Positions 1 through 6,194 of a stretch of 13,414 nucleotides of DNA are shown one piece after another. The DNA lies in NCBI GenBank assembly GCA_023396535.1, contig JAEWWD010000196.1, positions 1 to 13,414 on the forward strand, given 5' to 3'. The position numbers and the translations under genes were made by a program. Below the pieces are notes generated by a model. The model was given only the letters and a program-made list of their open reading frames with translations. It did no database searches and had not been told where the DNA came from. This DNA comes from Bacillota bacterium. GTDB taxonomy: Bacteria; Bacillota; Clostridia; Christensenellales; CAG-138. The stretch's first letter is position 1. The number at the start of each line of letters is the position of its first letter.

Positions 1-147
1 GATTGGGACCAGGCGCTCAAGATGCAGCAGGCTGGACTTCTCGATATTTCGCCCGTCATCACGGACGTCGTATCTATTGACGGCTGGAAGGACGCGTTCG
101 AAAGCCTGATTGAGAAAAAGGGCATGAAGACTTTGTTCGCGTTCTGA
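1..147 (+). CDS. Zinc-type MDR alcohol dehydrogenase, C-terminal end (partial)
   Basis: The reading frame is open from base 1 and ends in TGA at 145-147, giving the last 48 residues of a protein that begins outside the window. The tail has the end typical of sorbitol/threonine-dehydrogenase-type medium-chain dehydrogenases: a helix with WKDAFESLIEKKG followed by MKTLFAF, the last strand of the catalytic domain. The zinc and NAD sites lie outside the window, so the substrate cannot be judged. The next gene, another MDR dehydrogenase, starts 58 bases downstream in the same direction with no terminator between, so the two probably share a transcript. The family call rests on this short tail and on the neighbour. 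Confidence 0.7.
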   Translation, partial: DWDQALKMQQAGLLDISPVITDVVSIDGWKDAFESLIEKKGMKTLFAF

Positions 148-205
148 GTAAATACGCCATGCCGGCTTCGGTCTGTATCGGCGCTATTTTGAGGAGGAAT
201 GACCA

Positions 206-1237
206 ATGAAGGTCAGGCAAATACAATTCAACGACGTGGGCAGCATGGAATATGTGGAGCGCGAGCTTGCGCCCCTTGCGCCGGACGAGGTTCTTGTAAA
301 GGTGGAAGCCTGCGGCCTGTGCACATGGGAGCGGCATATTTTCGCCGGGGAGGAGAGCATGCCCTTTCCTTTTGTGGGCGGGCATGAAATCGCGGCGACT
401 GTGCTGGAGAAAGGCAAACAGGTTTCGGAGGACATACAAATTGGTATGCCTGCGGCCATCGCGAAGTGGAAGCGCTGCAACGCGTGCGAGCCATGCCGCC
501 GCGGGTTCGACAACCATTGCGGGGAGAATTTCGCCCCGTCGGATCTGCCCTACTCCGGCCCGGGCGGCTTCGCGGATTATCTCGTCTGCAAATACTACGA
601 GGTATTCCCGTTTTCAAAGGATATGCCCGTTCATTACGCGGCGCTTGCGGAGCCGGTCGCCTGCGTGACGCGCGGCATCAGCCGCATGAACGTGGTGGCC
701 GGGGATACGGTAGTGGTTATAGGCGCGGGCTTTATGGGGCTGTTGTTCCTCAAGCTGCTCAAACTGCGCGGGTGCAAGGTCATCGTCGTGCAGCGCAGTG
801 AAAAGCGCAGGAAGAACGCAAAAGCGGCAGGCGCTGATGTCGTAATCGATCCCTCCGCGGGCGACTGGAGCGGGCGCGTGCTTGCACTGACCGGCAAACT
901 GGGAGCGGCGGCGGTGGTATATACGGCGGGCGGTTCCAAGGTTATCAACGATTGCATGCGCGCCGCGCGCGTTGGAGCGACGCTGCTGTTGTACGCGCCC
1001 ACACTGGAGGAAAGCGCCTGCATCGATATCGACCAGATTCATTTCAAGGAGCTTGTCGTAACCGGCGCGCTGCGCCACGATAAGGAGAGCTTCCGCCAGG
1101 CGGTTCGCCTGCTGGGCAGCGGGCTCCTGAACTACGACGGCATCAACCTCAGCTTCGGAAGCTTTGAGCGGTTTGAGGAAGAAATGCGCCGCGCCGACGC
1201 GGACAGGGATATCCATCGCATACTGCTCAGGTGGTAA
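206..1237 (+). CDS. Zinc-dependent MDR alcohol/polyol dehydrogenase
   Basis: This 343-residue protein has the usual length for a medium-chain zinc dehydrogenase oxidising an alcohol or polyol with NAD(P). Catalytic-zinc ligands are visible as Cys36 (in ACGLC), His60-Glu61 (GGHE) and Glu149 (AEPVAC). The structural zinc loop has four cysteines, C91, C94, C97 and C105. The Rossmann fold starts at about residue 168, with the glycine motif GAGFMG at 173-178. The usual GSDxH after the first zinc cysteine is replaced by TWERH. The start at 206 is supported by GAGGAGG at 191-197 with an 8-base spacer. It follows a second MDR dehydrogenase by 58 bases. The family is clear from sequence; the substrate is unknown. 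A tandem pair of such enzymes usually means sugar-alcohol or alcohol oxidation, but nothing here fixes that. Confidence 0.9.
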   Translation: MKVRQIQFNDVGSMEYVERELAPLAPDEVLVKVEACGLCTWERHIFAGEESMPFPFVGGHEIAATVLEKGKQVSEDIQIGMPAAIAKWKRCNACEPCRRGFDNHCGENFAPSDLPYSGPGGFADYLVCKYYEVFPFSKDMPVHYAALAEPVACVTRGISRMNVVAGDTVVVIGAGFMGLLFLKLLKLRGCKVIVVQRSEKRRKNAKAAGADVVIDPSAGDWSGRVLALTGKLGAAAVVYTAGGSKVINDCMRAARVGATLLLYAPTLEESACIDIDQIHFKELVVTGALRHDKESFRQAVRLLGSGLLNYDGINLSFGSFERFEEEMRRADADRDIHRILLRW

Positions 1238-1275
1238 CTTGCGTTTCACTTTCTGATAGTTTTGCATACCTTCCT

Positions 1276-1323
1276 AAGACAAGCGCTTGACATCCGGCAG
1301 CCGGATTGTCAGGCGCTTGTCTT
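1276..1323 (+). terminator. Long hairpin closing the MDR dehydrogenase operon
   Basis: Arms at 1276-1297 and 1301-1323 pair almost completely around a CAG loop, with one G-T wobble and one bulged base; the outer arms are AAGACAAGCGC and GCGCTTGTCTT. It lies 38 bases after the dehydrogenase stop, between convergent genes, which is the expected place for a terminator. No T run follows on either strand, so intrinsic termination is likely but not certain. It could instead act as a transcript-stabilising 3' hairpin. Confidence 0.55.
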
Positions 1324-1340
1324 CACTGAAAGCTGCATTG

Positions 1341-1369
1341 AAAAAGCCGCAGGCGAGTTTGCCTGCGGC
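1341..1369 (-). terminator. Intrinsic terminator of the amidohydrolase operon
   Basis: Read on the minus strand, GCCGCAGGC and GCCTGCGGC form a perfect 9-bp GC-rich stem around a 6-base loop (1346-1369), followed at once by five T (the AAAAA at 1341-1345 on the plus strand). It starts 17 bases after the stop codon of the minus-strand amidohydrolase, the standard form and place of a Rho-independent terminator. Confidence 0.9.
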
Positions 1370-1386
1370 CTGATATTTACTTAGTA

Positions 1387-2790
1387 TTAGGCTTTATAAG
1401 CGCCGATCTGTATTTTTTGCCCCCACTGCTCGTTGCCGAGCTCTGTTTCGGCGCGCAGTTCCGCCGCCGCCCGCTGACAATCCGCCAGCGCTTTGGACTC
1501 GTTCACCGTTGTATAATTTCCGCCTTCCAGCAGCACCGCGCCGCCGACCACAACGGTATCCACATTCTCCTCGGAAGAGGAGTATACCAGCGTCGCTACA
1601 GGGTCCGCCATGGGCGTCGCTTTGGGTGTTTTGGGGTTGAACAGGAAGAAGTCCGCCTTCTTACCCGGCTCGATGGAACCGAGATGTTTCTCGCGGCCGA
1701 TGGCCCTCGCGCCGCCGATGGTCGCCATTTCCAGCACTTCGCCCGCGTTTACCACGCTCGCGTCCCTGCGCACGCATTTGTGTATGAGTGCGGTGGCTTT
1801 GATGATTTCCAGCATATCCTGCATATCGCTGCTGGCCGCGCCGTCGGTTGCGAGCGAAATGGTGAGCCCCGCTTTCTGGAACTCCGGCACAGGCGCGACG
1901 CCCGAAGCGAGTATCATATTCGCGATGGGGCAATGCGCGATTTTTACATCGTATTTTTGGAAAGTTTGGATGTCGTCCTCCTGCATGTTCACGCAATGCA
2001 CGGCGATGAGATCGGGACCCAAAAAGCCGACTTCCTCCAGGAAGGGGATGGTATCCTTCCCATATGTTTCACGGCTGAATGCATCATCATCTGCGGTCTC
2101 GTTGATGTGCATGGTCAGGAGCAGGCCGTAACGGTTCGCAAGCTCCCGGCAGCGTTTATAGCCTTCCCTGGATACGTCCCAGATAATGCCCGGCGCAATG
2201 GCGATGCTGATGCGCGCATGATCCTGATACTGTTCCGCCAGTCTTTCGATGGCGGCGAAAAATTCATCCTCCGTTTCGACAACGGGCGGTCTGTGGGGCA
2301 GGGAGGAAACGTTGGCGAACCCGCGCCCCAGTATGCCGCGTATGCCGGTCTGTTCAAACGCGCTGAGCACCGCCTCGTCGATGCCGTAATAGCCGTGGCA
2401 ATATTGATAATCCAGCACGGTCGTGATGCCGGAACGCAGATTTTCCATGCAGCCCGTGATTGCGGCGGCTTTTGCGCGCTCGGGCGTGATGCGGCACAGC
2501 GCACGGCGGACGGAGCTATCCAGCCAGTCGAACAGCGTTTTGTCGCGCCCCAAGCCCTTCAGCAGTACCTGAAAAAGGTGGCTGTGCGTGTTGATAAAGC
2601 CGGGAAACAGGGCTTTATCCGTAGCGTCGATCACGCGCGCCGCCTGGTACGCGGCGAGTATTTCCTCCGTAGGGCCGACTGCCGTTATCGTATCCCCGGT
2701 GACGGCGATTGCGGCGTCGCTTAGTATGCGTCTGTCTTTGTTCATGGTAACGATACAGGCGTGCTTGACGATCAAGTCTGCTTGCTTCAT
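1387..2790 (-). CDS. COG0402-type metal-dependent amidohydrolase (deaminase/chlorohydrolase family)
   Basis: This 467-residue enzyme belongs to the amidohydrolase superfamily branch of guanine, 8-oxoguanine, pterin, cytosine and S-adenosylhomocysteine deaminases and triazine hydrolases, which hydrolytically remove an amino or halide group from N-heterocycles. Metal ligands are in the expected order: His69 and His71 (NTHSH), His228 with Glu231 (MHINE), His265 (AVHC) and Asp316 (ATDG). A further family histidine is His286 (AHCP). An N-terminal beta-sandwich strand set and a C-terminal 'GSIEPGKKADFFLF' segment complete the fold. The start at 2790 has AAGGAGA about 10 bases upstream. It follows the GntR gene by 67 bases on the same strand, so the regulator probably controls its own deaminase. 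The substrate is unknown. The neighbouring molybdenum hydroxylase and nucleoside-type importer make a purine- or pterin-like base plausible; this is inference. Confidence 0.88.
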   Translation of the reverse strand: MKQADLIVKHACIVTMNKDRRILSDAAIAVTGDTITAVGPTEEILAAYQAARVIDATDKALFPGFINTHSHLFQVLLKGLGRDKTLFDWLDSSVRRALCRITPERAKAAAITGCMENLRSGITTVLDYQYCHGYYGIDEAVLSAFEQTGIRGILGRGFANVSSLPHRPPVVETEDEFFAAIERLAEQYQDHARISIAIAPGIIWDVSREGYKRCRELANRYGLLLTMHINETADDDAFSRETYGKDTIPFLEEVGFLGPDLIAVHCVNMQEDDIQTFQKYDVKIAHCPIANMILASGVAPVPEFQKAGLTISLATDGAASSDMQDMLEIIKATALIHKCVRRDASVVNAGEVLEMATIGGARAIGREKHLGSIEPGKKADFFLFNPKTPKATPMADPVATLVYSSSEENVDTVVVGGAVLLEGGNYTTVNESKALADCQRAAAELRAETELGNEQWGQKIQIGAYKA

Positions 2791-2820
2791 GCCGGATATT
2801 CTCTCCTTGTATTCTCATTG

Positions 2821-2848
2821 CGCCCGCGGACGACGTTGTCCCCGGGCG
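2821..2848 (-). promoter_or_regulatory. Intercistronic hairpin between gntR and the amidohydrolase
   Basis: CGCCCG (2821-2826) pairs with CGGGCG (2843-2848) and, inside a C-C mismatch, GGAC (2828-2831) pairs with GTCC (2838-2841) around a 6-base loop. On the minus-strand mRNA it falls just upstream of the amidohydrolase ribosome site. No T run follows, so it may be a processing or partial-attenuation element, or simply a stability hairpin. Confidence 0.5.
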
Positions 2849-2857
2849 GAATATAAC

Positions 2858-3607
2858 CTACCAGTTCTTGCGCAGGAACCGGATACTGATGGTATCACGG
2901 CGGAAATAGATATAGGAGTGGATGACAATCTCGTGGTCGAAATTATAGCCGTGATCCTCCATGAATATGACGGGCTCGTTTTCGGCAACTTTCAATATGC
3001 GCGCGAGCCACGGTTCCGCAAGCAGCACGTCCACGCGCGCCATGGTATACGCCATTGTCGTCTGGCAGTAGAGTTCGAGGAATTTGTAGTGGCTGCAATC
3101 CTTGAGCACGGAGATATATTCTTTCCCGCGCCCGGCATAACTGCCCGCTATATGATCCATGCAAAAAGCCACCGGTTTTTCATCGGCAAGGAACAGCTTC
3201 TCGACATTGAGATAATTGTCCTCTTCGCCCAGTTCCGGGTCATTTTCATATACGAATCCAAAGCGCTTTGTTTCCACACGGGGCGTATACCCCATTTCCC
3301 GCAACATCAGGAAGAGCTCGGGATGTACGTCCATGCGCCCGGAGGTGTTCGCGATCGCGGGATTTGCGATGGTGCCTTTGCTCCTGCGGCGGGTGACAAT
3401 GCCCATCTCTTCAAGGGACATCAGCGCATCGCGAAGAACGTTCCGGCTTACGCCGAGCCGCTGTGAAAGCATATCCTCATTGGGAAGCTTGAATGGCTTG
3501 TCGTCGCGTGCGTTTTCCCGAATGATTTCGATTAGGGCGTCCCTCGTCTTATGGGAAAGCTGCGCATTGTCCACACGGTTGATCTGGAGCTCATGATCCA
3601 TCTGCAT
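2858..3607 (-). CDS. GntR/HutC-family transcriptional regulator with UTRA domain
   Basis: This 249-residue protein has the two-domain build of HutC-type GntR regulators. An N-terminal winged helix-turn-helix spans about residues 16-82 (LPNEDMLSQRLGVSRNVLRD, then an 'EEMGIVTRRRSKGT' wing). A UTRA effector-binding domain spans about 100-245, with the typical 'LNVEKLFLADEKPVAFCMDHI'-type strand and an 'EPVIFMEDHG...' repeat unit. Such proteins usually repress a nearby catabolic operon until a small ligand binds. ATG 3607 has AGGA only 4 bases upstream; ATG 3601, two codons later, gives a better spacing of 10 and may be the true start. It is divergent from the Fe-ADH/Mch operon and heads the transcript with the amidohydrolase, so it is the prime candidate regulator of this locus. 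The ligand is unknown. Confidence 0.9.
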   Translation of the reverse strand: MQMDHELQINRVDNAQLSHKTRDALIEIIRENARDDKPFKLPNEDMLSQRLGVSRNVLRDALMSLEEMGIVTRRRSKGTIANPAIANTSGRMDVHPELFLMLREMGYTPRVETKRFGFVYENDPELGEEDNYLNVEKLFLADEKPVAFCMDHIAGSYAGRGKEYISVLKDCSHYKFLELYCQTTMAYTMARVDVLLAEPWLARILKVAENEPVIFMEDHGYNFDHEIVIHSYIYFRRDTISIRFLRKNW

Positions 3608-3632
3608 CTCATCCTATCGCTTATTCTTTATC

Positions 3633-3661
3633 ATTGTATCATTATGTACTAGATCATACAA
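3633..3661 (-). promoter_or_regulatory. Candidate promoter of gntR-amidohydrolase
   Basis: On the minus strand TACAAT (3633-3638) lies exactly 17 bases from TTGTAT (3656-3661). The -10 box matches the consensus at 5 of 6 positions, but the -35 box at only 3 of 6. Both boxes fall in the dyad at 3634-3668, as expected for an autoregulated promoter. The call rests on spacing and place as much as on the -35 sequence. Confidence 0.5.
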
Positions 3662-3668
3662 GATACAA
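3634..3668. promoter_or_regulatory. Dyad operator candidate upstream of gntR
   Basis: TTGTATC (3634-3640) and GATACAA (3662-3668) form a 7-bp inverted repeat with 21 bases between. Inside it a shorter dyad, TGTA (3645-3648) and TACA (3657-3660), is also present. The TGTAT/ATACA half-sites resemble the operators of HutC-type GntR proteins known in the literature. The position over the gntR promoter suggests autoregulation. Binding by this particular regulator is inferred. Confidence 0.5.
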
Positions 3669-3732
3669 CGGGGCTGTCCGCTGCTTTTTTGACCGCAAAT
3701 CTTCAGTCCGGATATTGCCCGCGCTTATTTCA

Positions 3733-3748
3733 GTTGAAGTCTCTCAAC
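3733..3748. promoter_or_regulatory. Short dyad upstream of the Fe-ADH promoter
   Basis: GTTGA (3733-3737) and TCAAC (3744-3748) are inverted around 6 bases, ending 11 bases before the -35 box at 3760. The place, centred near -55, would suit an activator, but 5-bp arms can arise by chance. Confidence 0.25.
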
Positions 3749-3759
3749 CGGGGAGAATA

Positions 3760-3788
3760 TTGACATGCTACAGGCGGAACGTTATAAT
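3760..3788 (+). promoter_or_regulatory. Perfect-consensus sigma-A promoter for the Fe-ADH/Mch operon
   Basis: TTGACA at 3760-3765 and TATAAT at 3783-3788 are separated by exactly 17 bases, matching the vegetative consensus at every position. Transcription would start near 3795 and run into the Fe-dependent alcohol dehydrogenase. Such a strong promoter in front of catabolic genes usually implies tight repression or leader control, though no clear operator overlaps the boxes themselves. Confidence 0.85.
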
Positions 3789-3794
3789 GACAGA

Positions 3795-4025
3795 AAATCG
3801 ATCTCGTCTATTGATGGCGGCACAGCCCGCGCGCGTCCGGCTCGTTCCAGCCGGCGATACAGGGCCCTTCCGGCAGCACACTCGGCATGGCGGAGTATAA
3901 TTGCAATGGCGTTTTGCATTGTTGCAGCTTCGATCCATAGGGGTGTTCTGGCCGGATTTCTGTTTTCCGCAAATTTTTATTACAGCTTTACATATTATCA
4001 CCGGTTATGGTAAGGAGGTACTATT
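3795..4025 (+). other. Untranslated leader of about 230 nt before Fe-ADH
   Basis: No convincing gene fills this stretch: the open frames across it lack ribosome sites and resemble no family. It holds a small hairpin (CCGGC 3837-3841 with GCCGG 3850-3854) and three direct TTGCA copies at 3901, 3914 and 3922. The end is AT-rich, with AAGGAGGT just before the gene. I see no match to a riboswitch class that I know, nor a terminator with a T run. The length is unusual for a simple operon and leaves room for leader control. Confidence 0.45.
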
Positions 4026-5174
4026 ATGGCAATACAGTTTTATCTTCCCGTTCGGGTGCGCTTTGGCGCGGGTGCGCTTCATACGCTCTCCGATCTCGTA
4101 TCGTCGTCCGATCGTGTGTTTGTCGTAACGGACAAGGGCATCGAAGCCGCGGGCATTGCGGGCGCCGTTACCGGCATACTCAGGGAAAAGGGTTGCGCAT
4201 ATTCCGTTTTCTCGGATGTTCCGCCCAACCCGACGTCTGAGCTTGCCTTAAGCGCCACAGAGGCGCTTAAGGGCTTTTCCGCCACAAAAATCGTGGCGGT
4301 GGGCGGCGGCAGCCCGCTGGATCTGGGCAAGATCATATCCGCGCTGGCCACGAACGCCCGTCCGCTGTCCGATTACCAATGGAACGGCTTCGATTTTGAA
4401 ACCCCCGCGCTGCCCTATATCGCCATTCCCACGACGGCGGGTACGGGAGCGGAGGTTACGCGCTGCGCCGTCATCGGAGATAAAGGCGTGAAAAAGGGTA
4501 TCAATTCGGACAGGCTGTTCGCGCAGTGCGCTATTATAGATCCCGAGCTGATGGCAGGCCTGCCGCCGTTTCTGACGGCGACAACGGGCATGGACGCGCT
4601 CACCCACGCGATTGAAGCGTTTACGGGCCTCAAGGCGCAGCCCGTTACCGACGCATGGGCGGAAAAAGCGATAGAGCTCATAGGCCGCTCTCTCGTGACC
4701 GCCTGCACCAACGGCAAGGACATGCAGGCACGCGAGGATATGGCGATTGCCTCCATGCTCGCGGGCGTTGCCATGGACCAGGCGGGTCTCGGCATGGTAC
4801 ACGCCATGTCCGGCCCGCTGTGCACGCACTACCATCTGGCGCACGGCGAAGCGAATACGCTGCTGCTCGCGCCCGTCATGCGCTATAACGCGCAAAGCTG
4901 CGCGAAGCGGTACCGCCGCGTGGCGGAACTGCTCGGCTGCGACTGCGCGGGGCTATCCGATGAACAGGCCGCCAATATGGCCGTGCGCGTGGTGGAGGGT
5001 TTGTTCAGAAAGACCGGCGTGACGGTCAACCTCGCGAAATACGGCGTGACCGCCGAAGCAGCCGATACCATCGCGCAGGGCGCGTTCAAAATGTATATGA
5101 TCGCGAACAATCCGCGCAAGCCGTCCGCAGAGGACTGCAAAGCAGTGTTCCTGGATATGCTGGAGACTGTCTGA
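4026..5174 (+). CDS. Iron-dependent (group III) alcohol dehydrogenase
   Basis: This 382-residue protein has the standard length and motifs of the Fe-ADH family, which interconverts alcohols and aldehydes with NAD(P)H. The nucleotide site is GGGSPLD at about 93-99, with TTAGTGAEVT at 136-145. The four metal ligands of the family fit Asp190 and His194 (TGMDALTHAIEAF), His259 (VHAMSG) and His273 (AHGEAN). The usual second histidine of the HxxxH segment (His267 in the E. coli FucO numbering as I recall it) is Gly263 here. The start is set by AAGGAGGT with 6-7 bases to ATG. It is the first gene after the consensus promoter and is followed after 31 bases by the Mch homologue. Pairing with the aldehyde dehydrogenase three genes on suggests an alcohol-aldehyde-acid route. 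The substrate is unknown. Confidence 0.93.
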   Translation: MAIQFYLPVRVRFGAGALHTLSDLVSSSDRVFVVTDKGIEAAGIAGAVTGILREKGCAYSVFSDVPPNPTSELALSATEALKGFSATKIVAVGGGSPLDLGKIISALATNARPLSDYQWNGFDFETPALPYIAIPTTAGTGAEVTRCAVIGDKGVKKGINSDRLFAQCAIIDPELMAGLPPFLTATTGMDALTHAIEAFTGLKAQPVTDAWAEKAIELIGRSLVTACTNGKDMQAREDMAIASMLAGVAMDQAGLGMVHAMSGPLCTHYHLAHGEANTLLLAPVMRYNAQSCAKRYRRVAELLGCDCAGLSDEQAANMAVRVVEGLFRKTGVTVNLAKYGVTAEAADTIAQGAFKMYMIANNPRKPSAEDCKAVFLDMLETV

Positions 5175-5205
5175 CCAACTCCAATACGACGAAGGAGGAG
5201 GCTTC

Positions 5206-6189
5206 ATGCCCAACCATTACAGCGTCAATAACGCTGCGGCCGATATCATCGAGAACATCGTACTCCCGCAGGCGGACGCGCTGGATATCGGCGTCGTAAA
5301 ACTCAAAAACGGCGCGACGGTGCTGGATTTCGGCGTGCAAAGCAAAGCGGGTTTCCGCGCAGGAAAATATTTTACCGAAATCTGCATGGGCGGCTTAGGG
5401 AAAATGACCTACGGCTCCATGCGTTTAAAGGACCATCTGGTGCCGACGGTGCGCGTATTTACAAAAGCGCCGTCCATCTGCGTCATGGCTTCGCACGCCG
5501 CGTACTGGAAGATTCCGTATCGCGGCGGGCGCGTGGTCATTTCCGGCCCCGTGCGCTCCGTACGCCAGCAGGATAAATTCTCGGCAGCGGTCGACTACCG
5601 CGACGACTCTCCCCGGGCGGCCGTAGGCTGCATACAGACGGAGGAGCTTCCCGACGAGGAACTGCTTGAGCTCATCGGCGAAGGCTGCGGCTTGCCCTGC
5701 GACAAACTGTACTTGCTTGCCGCACGTACCGGCTGTGTCTCCGGCGCAGTGCAGGTATGCGCGCGAAACGTGGAACAGACGGTACCCACACTGTTCGACC
5801 GCGGCTTCCCCATGGAGTATATCGTGGAGGGGAGCGCGACGACACCAGTTATTTCCGTAGTGGACGACGAGCAGATCGCGTACGGACGGGTGAACGATTG
5901 CCTGATTTATGGGCAGGAGGCGAATATCTACGTACGTTGCGCGGATAAAGAGATAGAGCGGATGCTGCCGGATATCCCGTTCTCCAAAAACGACGAAACG
6001 GTATACGGCGTGCCGTTCTTCGATCTGTTCAAGCAATGCGGCAGATCCTGGGCGAATGTTCCGCGCGATTGGGACGCGCCCTGCAAAGTAAATCTAATCA
6101 ACATGGCGACCGGCAGCGTGTTCTCGGCGGGTCATCTCGGGATGGACGTGCTGGAGCGCTCGTTTATGGGAGAAGGAGGCGTCGTTTGA
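5206..6189 (+). CDS. Methenyl-tetrahydromethanopterin cyclohydrolase (Mch)-family protein
   Basis: This 327-residue protein, close to the usual Mch length, aligns by eye along its whole length with archaeal and methylotroph Mch. That enzyme reversibly hydrolyses the five-membered imidazolinium ring of N5,N10-methenyl-H4MPT to a formyl compound. Family features in order are SVN near the start (6-8), 'NGATVLDFGV' (35-44), AGKYFTEICMGGLG (52-65), SGP (113-115), 'GAVQVCARNVE' (180-190), GRVNDCLIYG (227-236) and a C-terminal 'VNLINMATGSVFSAG' segment. Arg187 and Glu190 keep the R-x-x-E spacing of the catalytic pair described for Archaeoglobus Mch (Arg183/Glu186, from memory). GAAGGAGGAGG supports the start. 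It lies in a tight operon with Fe-ADH and the next gene. No other methanopterin gene is visible. The true substrate may be methenyl-H4MPT, a folate, or another cyclic amidine; the first is not shown by context. Confidence 0.85.
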   Translation: MPNHYSVNNAAADIIENIVLPQADALDIGVVKLKNGATVLDFGVQSKAGFRAGKYFTEICMGGLGKMTYGSMRLKDHLVPTVRVFTKAPSICVMASHAAYWKIPYRGGRVVISGPVRSVRQQDKFSAAVDYRDDSPRAAVGCIQTEELPDEELLELIGEGCGLPCDKLYLLAARTGCVSGAVQVCARNVEQTVPTLFDRGFPMEYIVEGSATTPVISVVDDEQIAYGRVNDCLIYGQEANIYVRCADKEIERMLPDIPFSKNDETVYGVPFFDLFKQCGRSWANVPRDWDAPCKVNLINMATGSVFSAGHLGMDVLERSFMGEGGVV

Positions 6190-6194
6190 GTATG
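6175..6194 (+). promoter_or_regulatory. Ribosome site and coupled start of the 208-residue gene
   Basis: GGAGG at 6175-6179 lies inside the end of the Mch-like gene. It is 6 bases from TTG at 6186, whose TTGA overlaps the Mch-like stop codon, and 12 bases from ATG at 6192 in the same frame. The spacing favours TTG while codon preference favours ATG. Either way the two genes are translationally coupled. Confidence 0.6.

Noticed and set aside
1287..1292. TTGACA inside the long hairpin
   Set aside because: No -10 box stands at the right distance, and it is part of the stem.
1417..2724. Long plus-strand open frame of 435 codons
   Set aside because: It lies opposite the amidohydrolase gene, has no ribosome site and resembles no family. 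High GC makes long antisense frames common.
3896..3901. A second TATAAT in the leader
   Set aside because: No acceptable -35 box lies 16-18 bases upstream, so it is not reported as a promoter.
3634..4013. Short plus-strand frames in the divergent control region
   Set aside because: They start at or before the promoter, lack ribosome sites, and overlap the operator and leader.
6036..6191. Upstream extension of the 208-residue gene
   Set aside because: It lies wholly inside the Mch-like gene, has no ribosome site and reads as an Arg-rich out-of-frame shadow.
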